DNA of 64,000 bases from Halosimplex pelagicum (GCF_013415905.1 NZ_CP058909.1:4340001-4404000); one strand, 5' to 3'; shown: positions 49,131 to 57,907, counted from the first letter of the stretch. Numbers and translations: made by a program. The notes: a model not told the origin generated them from the sequence alone.

Positions 49131-50870
49131 TCAGGGGTAGGGGTGGTGGTCGCGGTCGAGCGCGGGTTCGAAGCCCATGTCGGCGGGGACCGAGCGGGCG
49201 CGCTCGCCGAAGTACGGGTCGCCGAAGAACAGCGGCTGGGCGCTCGGGACGACGACGCGGACGGCCTCGAAGCCGAGTCGCTGCACGTCTCTCGTCGTCG
49301 TCCGGGCGGCGTAGGCGGCACAGCCGGCGTCGACGACCCGGTCGAGGACGGCGTCGAGGTGGGCGCCGCCCTCTGGGACCGTCTCGGGGCCGACGGAGGC
49401 CGCGTCGACGGTCGTCTCGGGGCTGACGAACTCCTCGGCGGCCGGCGGGCGGTCGGCGTAGCGGCCGATGGCGCCGTCGGTCTCGGCGGCGCCCTCCCGG
49501 CCCATCCCGTCGAGCTCGACCCAGTTCTGGACGGCCTCGGCCAGCGCGTCGCGGGCGGCGCGGCCGGCGTCGAGGTCGGCGGCCGTCCCGAGCGCGAGCT
49601 TCGGCCACTCCTCGCGGGTGACGGCGACCGCGACGACGGGCACGTCCACGTCCTGCGTGAGCAGGAGCGCGGTCGCGTCGAGCCCCTCGGCGCCGGCGCG
49701 GGCGGCCAGCCGCTCGTAACCGGGGTCGGCAACGTCCAGTCCGAGGGGGTCGTACGTCGAGTACCAGGCGATGGTCGTCGCGTCGCGCTCGACGACCTCG
49801 TACAGCCCCGAGAGCAGCGCCTCGACGGAGGAGTTCCCGAGACCGAGCCCGGTGGTGACCGCCGGCCGGATCGTCCGCTCGGGCGGCGGGTAGTGGACGA
49901 CCTCGGCGGGCAGGGAGACCGGGGCCTCGGTGACGAGATCCGTCCCGCGGACCCAGGGGCGCTCGGCGCGGTCGCCGCCCGAATCGGTTCCGCCGCCTTC
50001 GGCTCCGACCCAGCCCTCCGGCCGGACGAACTCCGAGGGCGCCACGGCGTCCGCGAGGTCGGCCGCGGCGGCGGTCTTGAACTCCCGACCGTGGTAGACC
50101 CCGGCGCAGTAGCGCTCGTAGGCCTCGCCGAGCGCCTTCATGAACGCGGCGTCCCAGCCGGGGTCGACGCCGGCGGCCTGCCGCGAGGCGGTCGCGTCCG
50201 CGAACGCGCCGGTGTCGCAGACCTGGGCGAGGTAGTACGGCGCAGGGTAGGACTCGGCCTCGCCGACCTGAGTGACGACGCCGACGCGGTCGTCGAGCCC
50301 GCGCTCGGCCCGCGAGAGCGACCGCTCCACGTCGCGGTCGAGGTGGCCGCGGTCGAGCACGCGGTCGCGGCCCTCGCCGCACTCACAGCCCGGCACGGGG
50401 AGGAACTCCCGCTCGGTGTGCGGGAGTTCGACCACGGTTCCGAGCGGGTCGGCCTCGGCGGGGTCGAGCAACTGGGTGGCTCGGCGGCCGGCGACGGCGC
50501 CGGCGAAGCGGACGGTCGCGTCGGCCGGCGCGGCCGTCGGGTCGGCGTCGGGGTCGGCGTTCGACTCGACGCGCGCGGCGAGACACCGGTAGCAGGCGCC
50601 CTCCGGGTCGAACGCCGCGACGGAGGCGTCGACGACCGGCACGCCGCCGACCCCGCCGAGCTCGACCGCGAGCCAGGGGACCCCCGACTCACGCGCCCGG
50701 TCGTTCGCTCGCTCGAACGTCGCCGCGCCGGCCCGGTCGACCACCACGGCCAGCCGCGTCCCGTGGTCGAACGCCGCGCTCTCGGGCCGGTCGAGCGGTT
50801 CGTCCGCGTCGCCCAGCGCCGCCGCGACCGCGTCGGCGGCGGGGCCGGAACCGACGAGTTCGACTGTCAT
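49131..50870 (-). CDS. YcaO-family cyclodehydratase with N-terminal ocin-ThiF-like domain
   Basis: A 579-residue fusion. The N-terminal part resembles the degenerate ThiF-like partner of TOMM (azoline-forming) cyclodehydratases, including a probable zinc tetrathiolate: Cys93/Cys96 in CYRC and Cys162/Cys164 in CEC. The C-terminal YcaO domain has the ATP-site motifs SSVEALLSGLYEVVERD and AEAVQNWVE. The protein ends in HPYP, reminiscent of the Pro-rich C-terminus of TOMM YcaO enzymes. YcaO activates an amide oxygen with ATP to make thiazolines, oxazolines or thioamides. No precursor peptide, dehydrogenase or transporter is adjacent. The start is ATG at 50868-50870. Confidence 0.85.
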   Translation of the reverse strand: MTVELVGSGPAADAVAAALGDADEPLDRPESAAFDHGTRLAVVVDRAGAATFERANDRARESGVPWLAVELGGVGGVPVVDASVAAFDPEGACYRCLAARVESNADPDADPTAAPADATVRFAGAVAGRRATQLLDPAEADPLGTVVELPHTEREFLPVPGCECGEGRDRVLDRGHLDRDVERSLSRAERGLDDRVGVVTQVGEAESYPAPYYLAQVCDTGAFADATASRQAAGVDPGWDAAFMKALGEAYERYCAGVYHGREFKTAAAADLADAVAPSEFVRPEGWVGAEGGGTDSGGDRAERPWVRGTDLVTEAPVSLPAEVVHYPPPERTIRPAVTTGLGLGNSSVEALLSGLYEVVERDATTIAWYSTYDPLGLDVADPGYERLAARAGAEGLDATALLLTQDVDVPVVAVAVTREEWPKLALGTAADLDAGRAARDALAEAVQNWVELDGMGREGAAETDGAIGRYADRPPAAEEFVSPETTVDAASVGPETVPEGGAHLDAVLDRVVDAGCAAYAARTTTRDVQRLGFEAVRVVVPSAQPLFFGDPYFGERARSVPADMGFEPALDRDHHPYP

Positions 50871-50967
50871 GCCAGCCCGGAGGGAGCGGCGGGTAGAAAA
50901 GCCCGGGGACTCGTCCGGCCGCGCCGTCCCGGGGGCCGTCCGCGGGCCGGCGCGCTCGCGGCGACGC

Positions 50968-51783
50968 TCACTCGTCCAGTCGCTCCTGGGCGACCGCACC
51001 CAGTTCCGGCAGGTCGAGGTCGCGCACGTCCTCGGCCAGCCGGAGCCGCAGGCGCGGTCGGCCCACGTCGATTGGCACCTTCTCCGTGGTGACGAGGCCG
51101 CTGTCCTCCAGTCGGGTCTTCATCCGCGAGAAGGTGGCCTTGCTCGCCAGGCCCACGTCCTCGCCCCACTTGCTCATGTCGTAGAGCAACTGCCCGTTGC
51201 GCGCGGCGACCAGCAGGGCGATCGCGACCTCGCCCAGTCCCTCGCCGTCACCTTTCGCGACCGTCAGCGAGTCGAGCAGGCCGTCGAAGTCCTCGGCGGT
51301 GTCGGCGCCGATGTCGGCCGCCAGCGTCTCGCGGACCGCCGACAGCGGGGGCGTCCGCAGCGAGTACGCCTCGGCGTCGGTCCACTCGCGCTCGTAGCGC
51401 CCGCGCATGTCCTCGACGAAGGCGTCGTCGGTGGTCGTCAGGCCGCCGACCCGGTCGTCGGCCGCGACCAGCGAGACGACCGCCGACTCGGTCACCAGCA
51501 GCGACGCCTCGGGGGCCTCCGCCAGCACCCGCAGCTCCAGCGTCCCGGCGTCGACGAGGTCGGCGGCGTGGCCCGCGACGATGAAGTCCGCGAGCACGTC
51601 CTTGATCGGGTCGCCGGGTGCGAGCAGCCGAACGGTCGGCCGCGCCTCCACCTCGTGTAGCCCGAATATCAGCTCGGAGATAGTCTCGCGCGTCGGGTTG
51701 ACCGCGTAGACGACGCCGCTACTGTCCCGAAAGACGCCAGCCAGAACGGCACCCACGTCGGCTTCGAGAAAGTTCGAACTCAT
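50968..51783 (-). CDS. TbsP-like transcriptional regulator (DUF5821)
   Basis: A 271-residue haloarchaeal protein. The N-terminus reads SSNFLEADVGAVLAGVF, followed by SGVVYAVNPTRETISELI, as in the TbsP family (glucose-responsive regulator reported to work with TrmB on glycolysis and gluconeogenesis). Residues about 20-150 look like a sensing domain; the C-terminal third carries a winged-helix unit (LVAARNGQLLYDMSKWGEDVGLASKATF onward, ending with RLRLRLAEDVRDLD). It is divergent from glyA across a 215-base AT-containing region. TATA-like ATTAAGTG or GATAATGC elements lie 21-37 bases upstream. The family assignment is from memory of the sequence and not proven. Confidence 0.72.
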   Translation of the reverse strand: MSSNFLEADVGAVLAGVFRDSSGVVYAVNPTRETISELIFGLHEVEARPTVRLLAPGDPIKDVLADFIVAGHAADLVDAGTLELRVLAEAPEASLLVTESAVVSLVAADDRVGGLTTTDDAFVEDMRGRYEREWTDAEAYSLRTPPLSAVRETLAADIGADTAEDFDGLLDSLTVAKGDGEGLGEVAIALLVAARNGQLLYDMSKWGEDVGLASKATFSRMKTRLEDSGLVTTEKVPIDVGRPRLRLRLAEDVRDLDLPELGAVAQERLDE

Positions 51784-51998
51784 CTGATAGCTATGGTATT
51801 TCGCATTATCACACTTAATTTTACCGCCAGTACTCGCTGAATTGACCCGAAAGGGCTCCCAGGCCGACGATACGTCGCGATCCCGCCCGGGAAGGGGCGA
51901 GAACCGGGTTCGGGGCCTCCGGCGGGACCGTCGGCGCGGGCTCGGTCGCTCGCCGAAAAGGTAGATTATTGACGGGGCGTCGCGGACACTCATGTACC

Positions 51999-53273
51999 AT
52001 GAACTACGACACGGTCCGGTCGGTGGACCCGGCGGTCGCGGACGCGCTGGAGGCGGAGGTCGACCGCCAGGGCGACACACTGGCGATGATCGCGAGCGAG
52101 AACCACGTCAGCGAGGCGGTGCTCGAAGCCCAGAGCTCGGTGCTGACGAACAAGTACGCCGAGGGCTACCCCGGTTCGCGCTACTACGGCGGCTGCGAGC
52201 ACGCCGACACCGTCGAACAGCTCGCCATCGACCGCGCGAAGGAGCTGTGGGGCGCCGAGTACGTCAACGTCCAGCCCCACTCGGGCTCGCAGGCCAACAT
52301 GGCCGTCTACACCGCGATGCTGGAGCCCGGCGACAAGATCCTCTCGCTGGACCTGACTCACGGCGGCCACCTCAGCCACGGCCACCCCAAGAACTTCGCC
52401 GGGCAGGTCTACGAGGTCGAGAACTACGAGGTCGACGAGGAGACCGGCCGCATCGACTTCGACGAGGTCCGCGCCCACGCCGAGGAGTTCGACCCGGACA
52501 TGATCGTCTCGGGCTTCTCCGCGTACCCCCGCGAGGTGCAGTGGGAGGAGTTCCAGGCTATCGCCGACGACGTGGACGCCTACCACCTGGCCGACATCGC
52601 GCACATCACCGGCCTGGTCGCCGCCGGCGTCCACGAGTCGCCGGTCGGCGTCGCGGACTTCGTCACGGGCTCGACGCACAAGACCATCCGCGCCGGCCGG
52701 GGCGGCATCGTCATGGCCGACGAGGAGTACGGCGACGCCGTCGACTCGGCGATCATCCCCGGCACACAGGGCGGCCCGCTCATGCACAACATCGCCGGCA
52801 AGGCCGTCGGCTTCGAGGAGGCCCTCCAGCCTCACTTCGAGGAGTACGCCGAGCAGACCGTCAAGAACGCGGAGGCGCTGGCCGACCACCTGCGCGAGCA
52901 CGGCTTCTCGCTGGTCTCCGGCGGCACCGACAACCACCTCGTCCTCGTGGACCTGCGCGATTCGCACCCGGACGTGACCGGCAAGCAGGCCGAGGAAGCG
53001 CTGGAGGACGTGGGGATCGTCCTCAACGCCAACACGGTTCCCGGCGAGACGCGCTCGCCGTTCGTCGCCTCGGGCATCCGCGCGGGCACGCCGGCCCTGA
53101 CGACTCGCGGCTTCGACGAGGACGCCTGCGAGACCGTCGGCCACTGCATCGCCGAGGTCATCGACAACCCCGACGACGAGGACGTCAAGGCCGAGGTCGC
53201 CGAGATCGTCCAGGGCCTGTGCGAGGAGTACCCGCTGTACGGCGAGGACAGCGACGGCCTCGTCTTCGAGTAA
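51999..53273 (+). CDS. glyA: Serine hydroxymethyltransferase
   Basis: A 424-residue PLP enzyme that interconverts serine and glycine with a folate C1 carrier. The PLP lysine is in VTGSTHKTIRAGRGG (near residue 230). Other hallmarks are the N-terminal MIASENHVSEAVL, TNKYAEGYPGSRYYGGCE, and NIAGKAVGFEEAL-type segments, with TRSPFVASGIRAGTPALTTRGF near the C-terminus. Two candidate ATG codons seven bases apart exist; only 51999 is in frame. Alone, divergent from the TbsP-like gene. Confidence 0.96.
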   Translation: MNYDTVRSVDPAVADALEAEVDRQGDTLAMIASENHVSEAVLEAQSSVLTNKYAEGYPGSRYYGGCEHADTVEQLAIDRAKELWGAEYVNVQPHSGSQANMAVYTAMLEPGDKILSLDLTHGGHLSHGHPKNFAGQVYEVENYEVDEETGRIDFDEVRAHAEEFDPDMIVSGFSAYPREVQWEEFQAIADDVDAYHLADIAHITGLVAAGVHESPVGVADFVTGSTHKTIRAGRGGIVMADEEYGDAVDSAIIPGTQGGPLMHNIAGKAVGFEEALQPHFEEYAEQTVKNAEALADHLREHGFSLVSGGTDNHLVLVDLRDSHPDVTGKQAEEALEDVGIVLNANTVPGETRSPFVASGIRAGTPALTTRGFDEDACETVGHCIAEVIDNPDDEDVKAEVAEIVQGLCEEYPLYGEDSDGLVFE

Positions 53274-53312
53274 CCGACTCGTTCTCGCGGCCGGCCCGGC
53301 TCGGTCTCTGAC

Positions 53313-53579
53313 CTACCGCGGTTCGTCCGAGCGGATCCCCTCGCTTCGGTGGACCAGTTCGCCGTCGACCCTGATCGCGCCCGTCCCGTCGACGGTCACG
53401 GAGTGGTCGGGCACCTCGAAGGCCAGTTCCCACTCCCCGCGGTCCATCGCCGCCAGCGAGCGGACGGCGTCGGTCGAGACGTGCTCGTGCAGCGAGAAGT
53501 CGAGCTCGTGCGGTTCGACGCCCTCGACCGCGGCGACCGCCCGGACGATGTTCAGAGCGGGGTCGCCGGTATCGGTCAC
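53313..53579 (-). CDS. HalOD1-type small protein
   Basis: An 88-residue protein resembling the halobacterial output domain: NIVRAVAAVEGVEPHELDF, LHEHVSTDAVRSL, and the beta hairpin DHSVTVDGTGAIRVDGE. No signal peptide or membrane segment. Its ATG overlaps the stop of the upstream HTH gene, so the two are translationally coupled. Role unknown; the pairing suggests a signalling or regulatory function. Confidence 0.75.
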   Translation of the reverse strand: MTDTGDPALNIVRAVAAVEGVEPHELDFSLHEHVSTDAVRSLAAMDRGEWELAFEVPDHSVTVDGTGAIRVDGELVHRSEGIRSDEPR

Positions 53580-53974
53580 GATTCACACCCCTGTCGTTGC
53601 TCCCCCAGCCGCTGGCACGACTCGCTGAGCTGGGGCGGGATCTCGTCGGCGTGTTCCTGCAGCGCCTCGAAGACGGTGGCGACCTCCTCGAAGGACGGTC
53701 CGCGACGCACCCGCAGCGGCTCGCGGTCCCACTCGACGAAGCCGTGTTCCGCCAGCGCCGGCAGGTGCGAGTGGACCAGGTCGAGATACAGTTTCTCCGG
53801 GTCCCGGAGCAGGTACGGCGGGTTAGCCGCCTCGGGGAGTGACAGCTCCCGACCGGGCGGCGCCTCCATCAGCGCGACGACCATCTGCCTGCGGGGCTCC
53901 GCCGCGAGCGATCCGAACACCCTGTTCCACCGCTCGATCATCTCCGCAGCACGCTCTTTGCGGTCGGCGGACAT
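53576..53974 (-). CDS. Winged helix-turn-helix regulator (DUF7344-like)
   Basis: A 132-residue protein with an ArsR-like winged-helix arrangement: RWNRVFGSLAAEPRRQMVVALMEAP, YLDLVHSHLPALAEHGFVEWD and a wing (REPLRVRRGP). A C-terminal helix (FEEVATVFEALQEHADEI) could mediate dimerisation. Haloarchaea have many such single-domain regulators next to HalOD1 genes. Start is ATG at 53972-53974; an upstream ATG at 54001 would add nine residues and overlaps the likely promoter. Next to a hexamer repeat array (54018-54053). Confidence 0.82.
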   Translation of the reverse strand: MSADRKERAAEMIERWNRVFGSLAAEPRRQMVVALMEAPPGRELSLPEAANPPYLLRDPEKLYLDLVHSHLPALAEHGFVEWDREPLRVRRGPSFEEVATVFEALQEHADEIPPQLSESCQRLGEQRQGCES

Positions 53975-54017
53975 GCAGTAATATTTGCTAGCTTGCCACA
54001 TACAACTTGGGGACCCA

Positions 54018-54053
54018 CTCGCGCTCGCACTCGCACTCGCACTCGCACTCGCG
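54018..54053. repeat. Six-copy CTCGC(A/G) hexamer microsatellite
   Basis: Six tandem hexamers: CTCGCG, four copies of CTCGCA, CTCGCG. It sits between the HTH gene start and the lipoprotein start, inside both promoter regions. Confidence 0.85.
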
Positions 54054-54111
54054 CTGGCGGTCGGCGCGCTCGCGAGACACGCTTTTGGGCGAGCCGACCG
54101 GAACGGATCAC

Positions 54112-54729
54112 ATGACCGACGGTCCTCCCCGAAACCGGCGGGCGCTCCTCCGACTGAGCGCGCTGGCGGTCGCCGGGGTCGCGGGCTGTGCGACCTTCGA
54201 GTCCGGGAGCGAGACGGACACGGCGGAGGGAGAACCAGGCGCGGCCGACGGCGGGGATGCCTCCGGAACGGCCGAACCGCGGGCGCCGACCGAGCGGGCG
54301 AACGCCTCGACGGCCGCGTCCGACTCTCAGTCAGGAACGGCCGCGGAAACGCCGGATCTCGACCTCCGGGAAGCCAACGTCACCGCGGTCGAGGTCGAGT
54401 CGGCGGGCGACGGCGCGTATCGCTTCTCGGTGACGCTGTACCACGACGACGACGGCGAGGACGGCTACGCGAACTGGTGGCAGGTCGAGACCCTCGACGG
54501 CGAGCGCCTCGGCCGCCGGGAACTCCTGCACGCTCACTCCACCGCGCCGTTCACCCGCTCGGCGACGGTCGAGATCCCGGACGGGACGGCCTGCGTCGTC
54601 GTCCGCGGCCACGACGAAACCCACGGCTACGGGGGTCGGGCGATGCTGGTGACGGTCGACGGCGGCGCGACCCGCGCGGTCGACCAGGGGTCCGAGAAGC
54701 GGTCGCTCGCCGACCGGGCGTGTCCCTGA
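54112..54729 (+). CDS. Tat-type lipoprotein, unknown function
   Basis: A 205-residue exported protein. The N-terminus NRRALLRLSALAVAGVAGC has a twin-arginine signal and lipobox VAGC (Cys about 27), so it should be anchored outside the membrane. A Glu/Ser/Thr/Ala-rich linker (residues 30-75) precedes a beta-rich domain (DLREANVTAVEVES, YRFSVTLYHDDDGEDGYANWW) likely of Ig or related fold. The ending GGRAMLVTVDGGATRAV is part of the same domain. Function unknown. The ATG lies well after the repeat array; the in-frame part upstream reads His/Ser repeats and is not part of the protein. Confidence 0.82.
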   Translation: MTDGPPRNRRALLRLSALAVAGVAGCATFESGSETDTAEGEPGAADGGDASGTAEPRAPTERANASTAASDSQSGTAAETPDLDLREANVTAVEVESAGDGAYRFSVTLYHDDDGEDGYANWWQVETLDGERLGRRELLHAHSTAPFTRSATVEIPDGTACVVVRGHDETHGYGGRAMLVTVDGGATRAVDQGSEKRSLADRACP

Positions 54730-54842
54730 GGAGGGGGCGGTCGGCGGTCGCCGTGCGGTCGCGGACGCCCGCCCACGGCCCCGCTCGCGGTCGCTCGGCC
54801 GCAGACGGGCCGTTTATCCCGGTCGGTACCCGAGTCACGGGT

Positions 54843-55898
54843 ATGACCGACCTCGACGACGCCGACCGGGCGATCCTCAACGCCTACCAGGGCGGGTTCC
54901 CGGTCGTCGCGGACCCCTACGAGCCGGCGGCCGAGGCGCTCCGGGAGCGCGGCGTGGACGTGAGCGCAGCGGCGCTGCACGAGCGCCTCGCGGCGATGGA
55001 CGAAGACGGCGTCCTCACGCGGTTCGGCGCGCTGATCAACGCGGAAGCCATCGGCGGCACGGCGACGCTCGTCGCGATGCACGCCCCCGAAGAGCGCTTC
55101 GACGAGGTGGCCGAGCAAGTCAACGCCCACGCCGAAGTCGCGCACAACTACGAGCGCGAACACCCCCACCTCAACATGTGGTTCGTCGTCAGCGTCGCCG
55201 ACGAGGACCGCGTCGACGAGGTGCTCGCCGAGATCGAGGACGAGACCGGCCAGGAGACGTACAACCTGCCGAAACAGCGGGAGTTCCACGTCGGCGCGAA
55301 GTTCCCCGTCGAGGGCCCGCTCGAAGACAGCGACGGCGGGATCGACCTGTCGGGTCTGGGTCCCGACGTGGAACCCGAAGACCGCGACGGCCTGACCCCG
55401 CGGGAACGGGACCTCGTGGTCGAGATCCAGGGCGGCCTGCCGACGACGCGGACCCCCTACGAGGACGTGGCCGACGCGCTCGACGAGGACGTCGAGTGGG
55501 TGTTGGAGACGATCAAGCGCTTCGACGCCGAGGGGAAGGTCCGCCGGGTCGGGGCCGTTCCGAACCACTACTCGCTGGGCTACTCCGAGAACGGGATGAC
55601 CGTCTGGGACGTGCCCGACGAGGTCGTCGACGAGGTGGGCGAGGAGATCGCCGCCTTCGACTTCGTGACCCACTGCTACCGGCGCCCGCGCCACGAGGGC
55701 GTCTGGCCGTACAACTTCTTCGCGATGACCCACGGCCGCAGCGAGGACGAGAGCGAGCGGCGGGTCGAAGAGATCCGCGAGACGATGGCCGACCACTGGG
55801 ACGTGACCGACGAGGACTGGGACACCCTGTTCTCGACGGGCATCCTGAAGAAGACGGGCATCCGCATCGAGGAACGCGCCGACGCGAATACGGCCTGA
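54843..55898 (+). CDS. ahb: Siroheme decarboxylase, AhbA-AhbB fused
   Basis: A 351-residue protein with two similar Lrp/AsnC-type halves. Each half starts with a helix-turn-helix and continues with a ferredoxin-like domain: half one MTDLDDADRAILNAYQGGFP to about residue 160, half two RDGLTPRERDLVVEIQGGLP onward. The order matches AhbA and AhbB, which together decarboxylate siroheme to didecarboxysiroheme on the alternative haem b pathway used by halophilic archaea. Normally the two subunits are separate genes; here they are one. The next gene is precorrin-2 dehydrogenase. The ATG was chosen just before the first HTH; the in-frame upstream sequence is not coding. Confidence 0.88.
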   Translation: MTDLDDADRAILNAYQGGFPVVADPYEPAAEALRERGVDVSAAALHERLAAMDEDGVLTRFGALINAEAIGGTATLVAMHAPEERFDEVAEQVNAHAEVAHNYEREHPHLNMWFVVSVADEDRVDEVLAEIEDETGQETYNLPKQREFHVGAKFPVEGPLEDSDGGIDLSGLGPDVEPEDRDGLTPRERDLVVEIQGGLPTTRTPYEDVADALDEDVEWVLETIKRFDAEGKVRRVGAVPNHYSLGYSENGMTVWDVPDEVVDEVGEEIAAFDFVTHCYRRPRHEGVWPYNFFAMTHGRSEDESERRVEEIRETMADHWDVTDEDWDTLFSTGILKKTGIRIEERADANTA

Positions 55899-55922
55899 GG
55901 ACGACGCACGGAGAATCCACTC

Positions 55923-56588
55923 GTGATCCCACTGCTCCACGACTTCGACGGCGAGACGGTGCTGGTGTTCGGCGGCGGCCGCGTCGGCGCCCGCAAAGCG
56001 AGACGCTTCGCCCGCGAGGCGCGCGTGGTCGTCGTGAGTCCGACCTTCGCCGGCGAGGACGGCGACGAGCGCGCCGATTTCGGCGACGCCGAATTGGTCC
56101 GGGAAGCACCCGAGCCCGAGGACGTACCCGACTGGTTCGACCGGACCGACCCCGCGCTGGCGGTCGCGGCGACCGACAGCGAGGCGCTGAACGAACGCAT
56201 CGAGGCGGTCGCCCGCGAACGCGGCGCGCTCGTGAACCGCGCCGACCGGCACGGGGGGCGCGAGCCCGGGAGCGTGGTCGTCCCCGCGACGGTGCGGGAC
56301 GACCCGGTCGTCGCGGCAGTCGCGACTGGCGGCGCGAGCCCGGCGCTGAGCCGCCTGTTGCGCCAGCGGATCGAGACCGAGATCGCTGACGCGGGCGCGA
56401 TGGCGGAGTTGACCGGCGAGATCCGGGCGGAGTTGCAGGCCGAGGGCGTCGACCCGGCGGTCCGCAGGGACGCCGTGCGTGCCGTTGTCAGGTCGGACGC
56501 GGTTTGGAAGGCTTTAGATAGTGGGGTACCGAAAGGGAGACAAGTGGCAGCGGACGTGATCTCGGACGTGACAGGTGAGACAGCGTGA
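55923..56588 (+). CDS. Precorrin-2 dehydrogenase / sirohydrochlorin ferrochelatase-type SirC
   Basis: A 221-residue NAD-dependent enzyme making sirohydrochlorin from precorrin-2. The N-terminal NAD motif is VLVFGGGRVGARKARRF (about 13-29). GALVNRADRHGG, VVVPATVRDDPVVAAVATGGASPALSRLLRQRIE follow as in the Met8/SirC family. Start is GTG, 24 bases after the decarboxylase gene. The stop overlaps the GTG start of hemA. The three genes form one haem-synthesis operon. Confidence 0.9.
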   Translation: MIPLLHDFDGETVLVFGGGRVGARKARRFAREARVVVVSPTFAGEDGDERADFGDAELVREAPEPEDVPDWFDRTDPALAVAATDSEALNERIEAVARERGALVNRADRHGGREPGSVVVPATVRDDPVVAAVATGGASPALSRLLRQRIETEIADAGAMAELTGEIRAELQAEGVDPAVRRDAVRAVVRSDAVWKALDSGVPKGRQVAADVISDVTGETA

Positions 56589-57907
56589 CGGTCGGCACGG
56601 GCGTCATCTCGGGTGCCAGCGTCGACATCGACCGCGCGACGGTCGACGAGCTCGAAGCGGCGACCGTCGAGAGCCAGCGCGCGGGCGTCGAGCGCCTGCT
56701 CTCGGTCCCCGCCGTCGAGGAGGCGTTCGTCCTCCAGACGTGCAACCGCGTCGAGGCCTACGTCGTCACCGGCGACGGCCCCGACGGCCGCGCGGCGCTG
56801 GCCGCCTTCTTCGAGGGCGTGCCGTCGGACGTGCTGGTCGAACTCGGCCACGAAGAGAGCCTGCGCCACCTCATGCGCGTGGCCGCGGGGCTCGAATCGC
56901 TGGTCGTCGGCGAGGACCAGATCCTCGGCCAGGTCGGCGACGCCTACGAGGACGCCCGCGAGGCGGGCGGCGTCGGTCGCCTGCTCGAAGAGGGCGTCAC
57001 CAAGGCGATCCACGTCGGCGAGCGCGCGCGCACCGAGACGGCCATCAACGAGGGGTCGGTCTCGCTGGCGAGCGCGGCGGTCTCGCTCGCCGACGAGGAG
57101 GTCGGCGTCGACGGCGCCGAGGCGCTGGTCGTCGGCGCGGGCGAGATGGGGCGCCTCGCCGCCCAGTCGCTCGCGCCGCGGGTCGACCACCTCTACGTCG
57201 CCAACCGCACCGTCGAGACCGCCGAACACCTCGCCGAGACGCTCGACGCCGACGCGACCGTCGTCGAACTGGGCGACCTCGACGAGACCGTCGAGCGCGC
57301 GGCGGTGGTCGTCACCGCCACCGGCTCCACCGACTACGTCTTCGAGAAGTCGACCGTCTCGGACACCGGCGAGACGTTCGTCGTCGACATCGCCCAGCCC
57401 CGGGACGTGCAGCCGACCGTGACCGAACTCCCCGGCGTGACCGTCCGCGATCTGGACGCGCTGCAGACGGTCACCGACGAGAACCGCGCCCAGCGCGCGG
57501 AGGCGGCCACGGCCGTCGAGGAGATGATCGACGTGGAGTTCAAGCACCTGCTCGCCCAGTACAAGCGCAAGCGAGCGGATCGGGTCATCTCGGCGATGTA
57601 CGAGAGCGCCGAGCGCGTCAAGGCCCAGGAGGTCGAGACCGCCCTCGGCAAGGCCGACTTCGACGAGAGCCAGCGCGAAGTCATCGAGGCGATGGCCGAC
57701 GCCGTCGTCAACCAGCTGCTCGCCGCACCGACCAAGAGCCTCCGGGACGCCGCCGAGGAGGACGACTGGTCGACCATCAACACCGCCCTCCAGCTGTTCG
57801 ACCCCGAGTTCGGCGAGGACGAGGAGCGCGCCGAGGGCGACGAGATCCCGGAACACCTGCGCGACCAGATGCCCGACGCCGTCTTCGACCAGCTGGGCGA
57901 CGACTAG
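56585..57907 (+). CDS. hemA: Glutamyl-tRNA reductase
   Basis: A 440-residue enzyme that reduces glutamyl-tRNA(Glu) to glutamate-1-semialdehyde, the first committed step of C5 porphyrin synthesis. The nucleophilic Cys is in LQTCNRVEAY (near residue 49). The NADPH-binding motif is VVGAGEMGRLAAQSL (about 182-196). HESLRHLMRVAAGLESLVVGED is a family hallmark, and a C-terminal helical dimerisation domain follows. GTG start overlaps the preceding stop by four bases. The final 60 residues are acidic. Confidence 0.95.
   Translation: MTVGTGVISGASVDIDRATVDELEAATVESQRAGVERLLSVPAVEEAFVLQTCNRVEAYVVTGDGPDGRAALAAFFEGVPSDVLVELGHEESLRHLMRVAAGLESLVVGEDQILGQVGDAYEDAREAGGVGRLLEEGVTKAIHVGERARTETAINEGSVSLASAAVSLADEEVGVDGAEALVVGAGEMGRLAAQSLAPRVDHLYVANRTVETAEHLAETLDADATVVELGDLDETVERAAVVVTATGSTDYVFEKSTVSDTGETFVVDIAQPRDVQPTVTELPGVTVRDLDALQTVTDENRAQRAEAATAVEEMIDVEFKHLLAQYKRKRADRVISAMYESAERVKAQEVETALGKADFDESQREVIEAMADAVVNQLLAAPTKSLRDAAEEDDWSTINTALQLFDPEFGEDEERAEGDEIPEHLRDQMPDAVFDQLGDD

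Noticed and set aside
54007..54111. In-frame His/Ser-repeat extension (SHSHSHSH) before the lipoprotein
   Set aside because: It is simply the hexamer microsatellite read in frame; the Tat signal starts properly at 54112.
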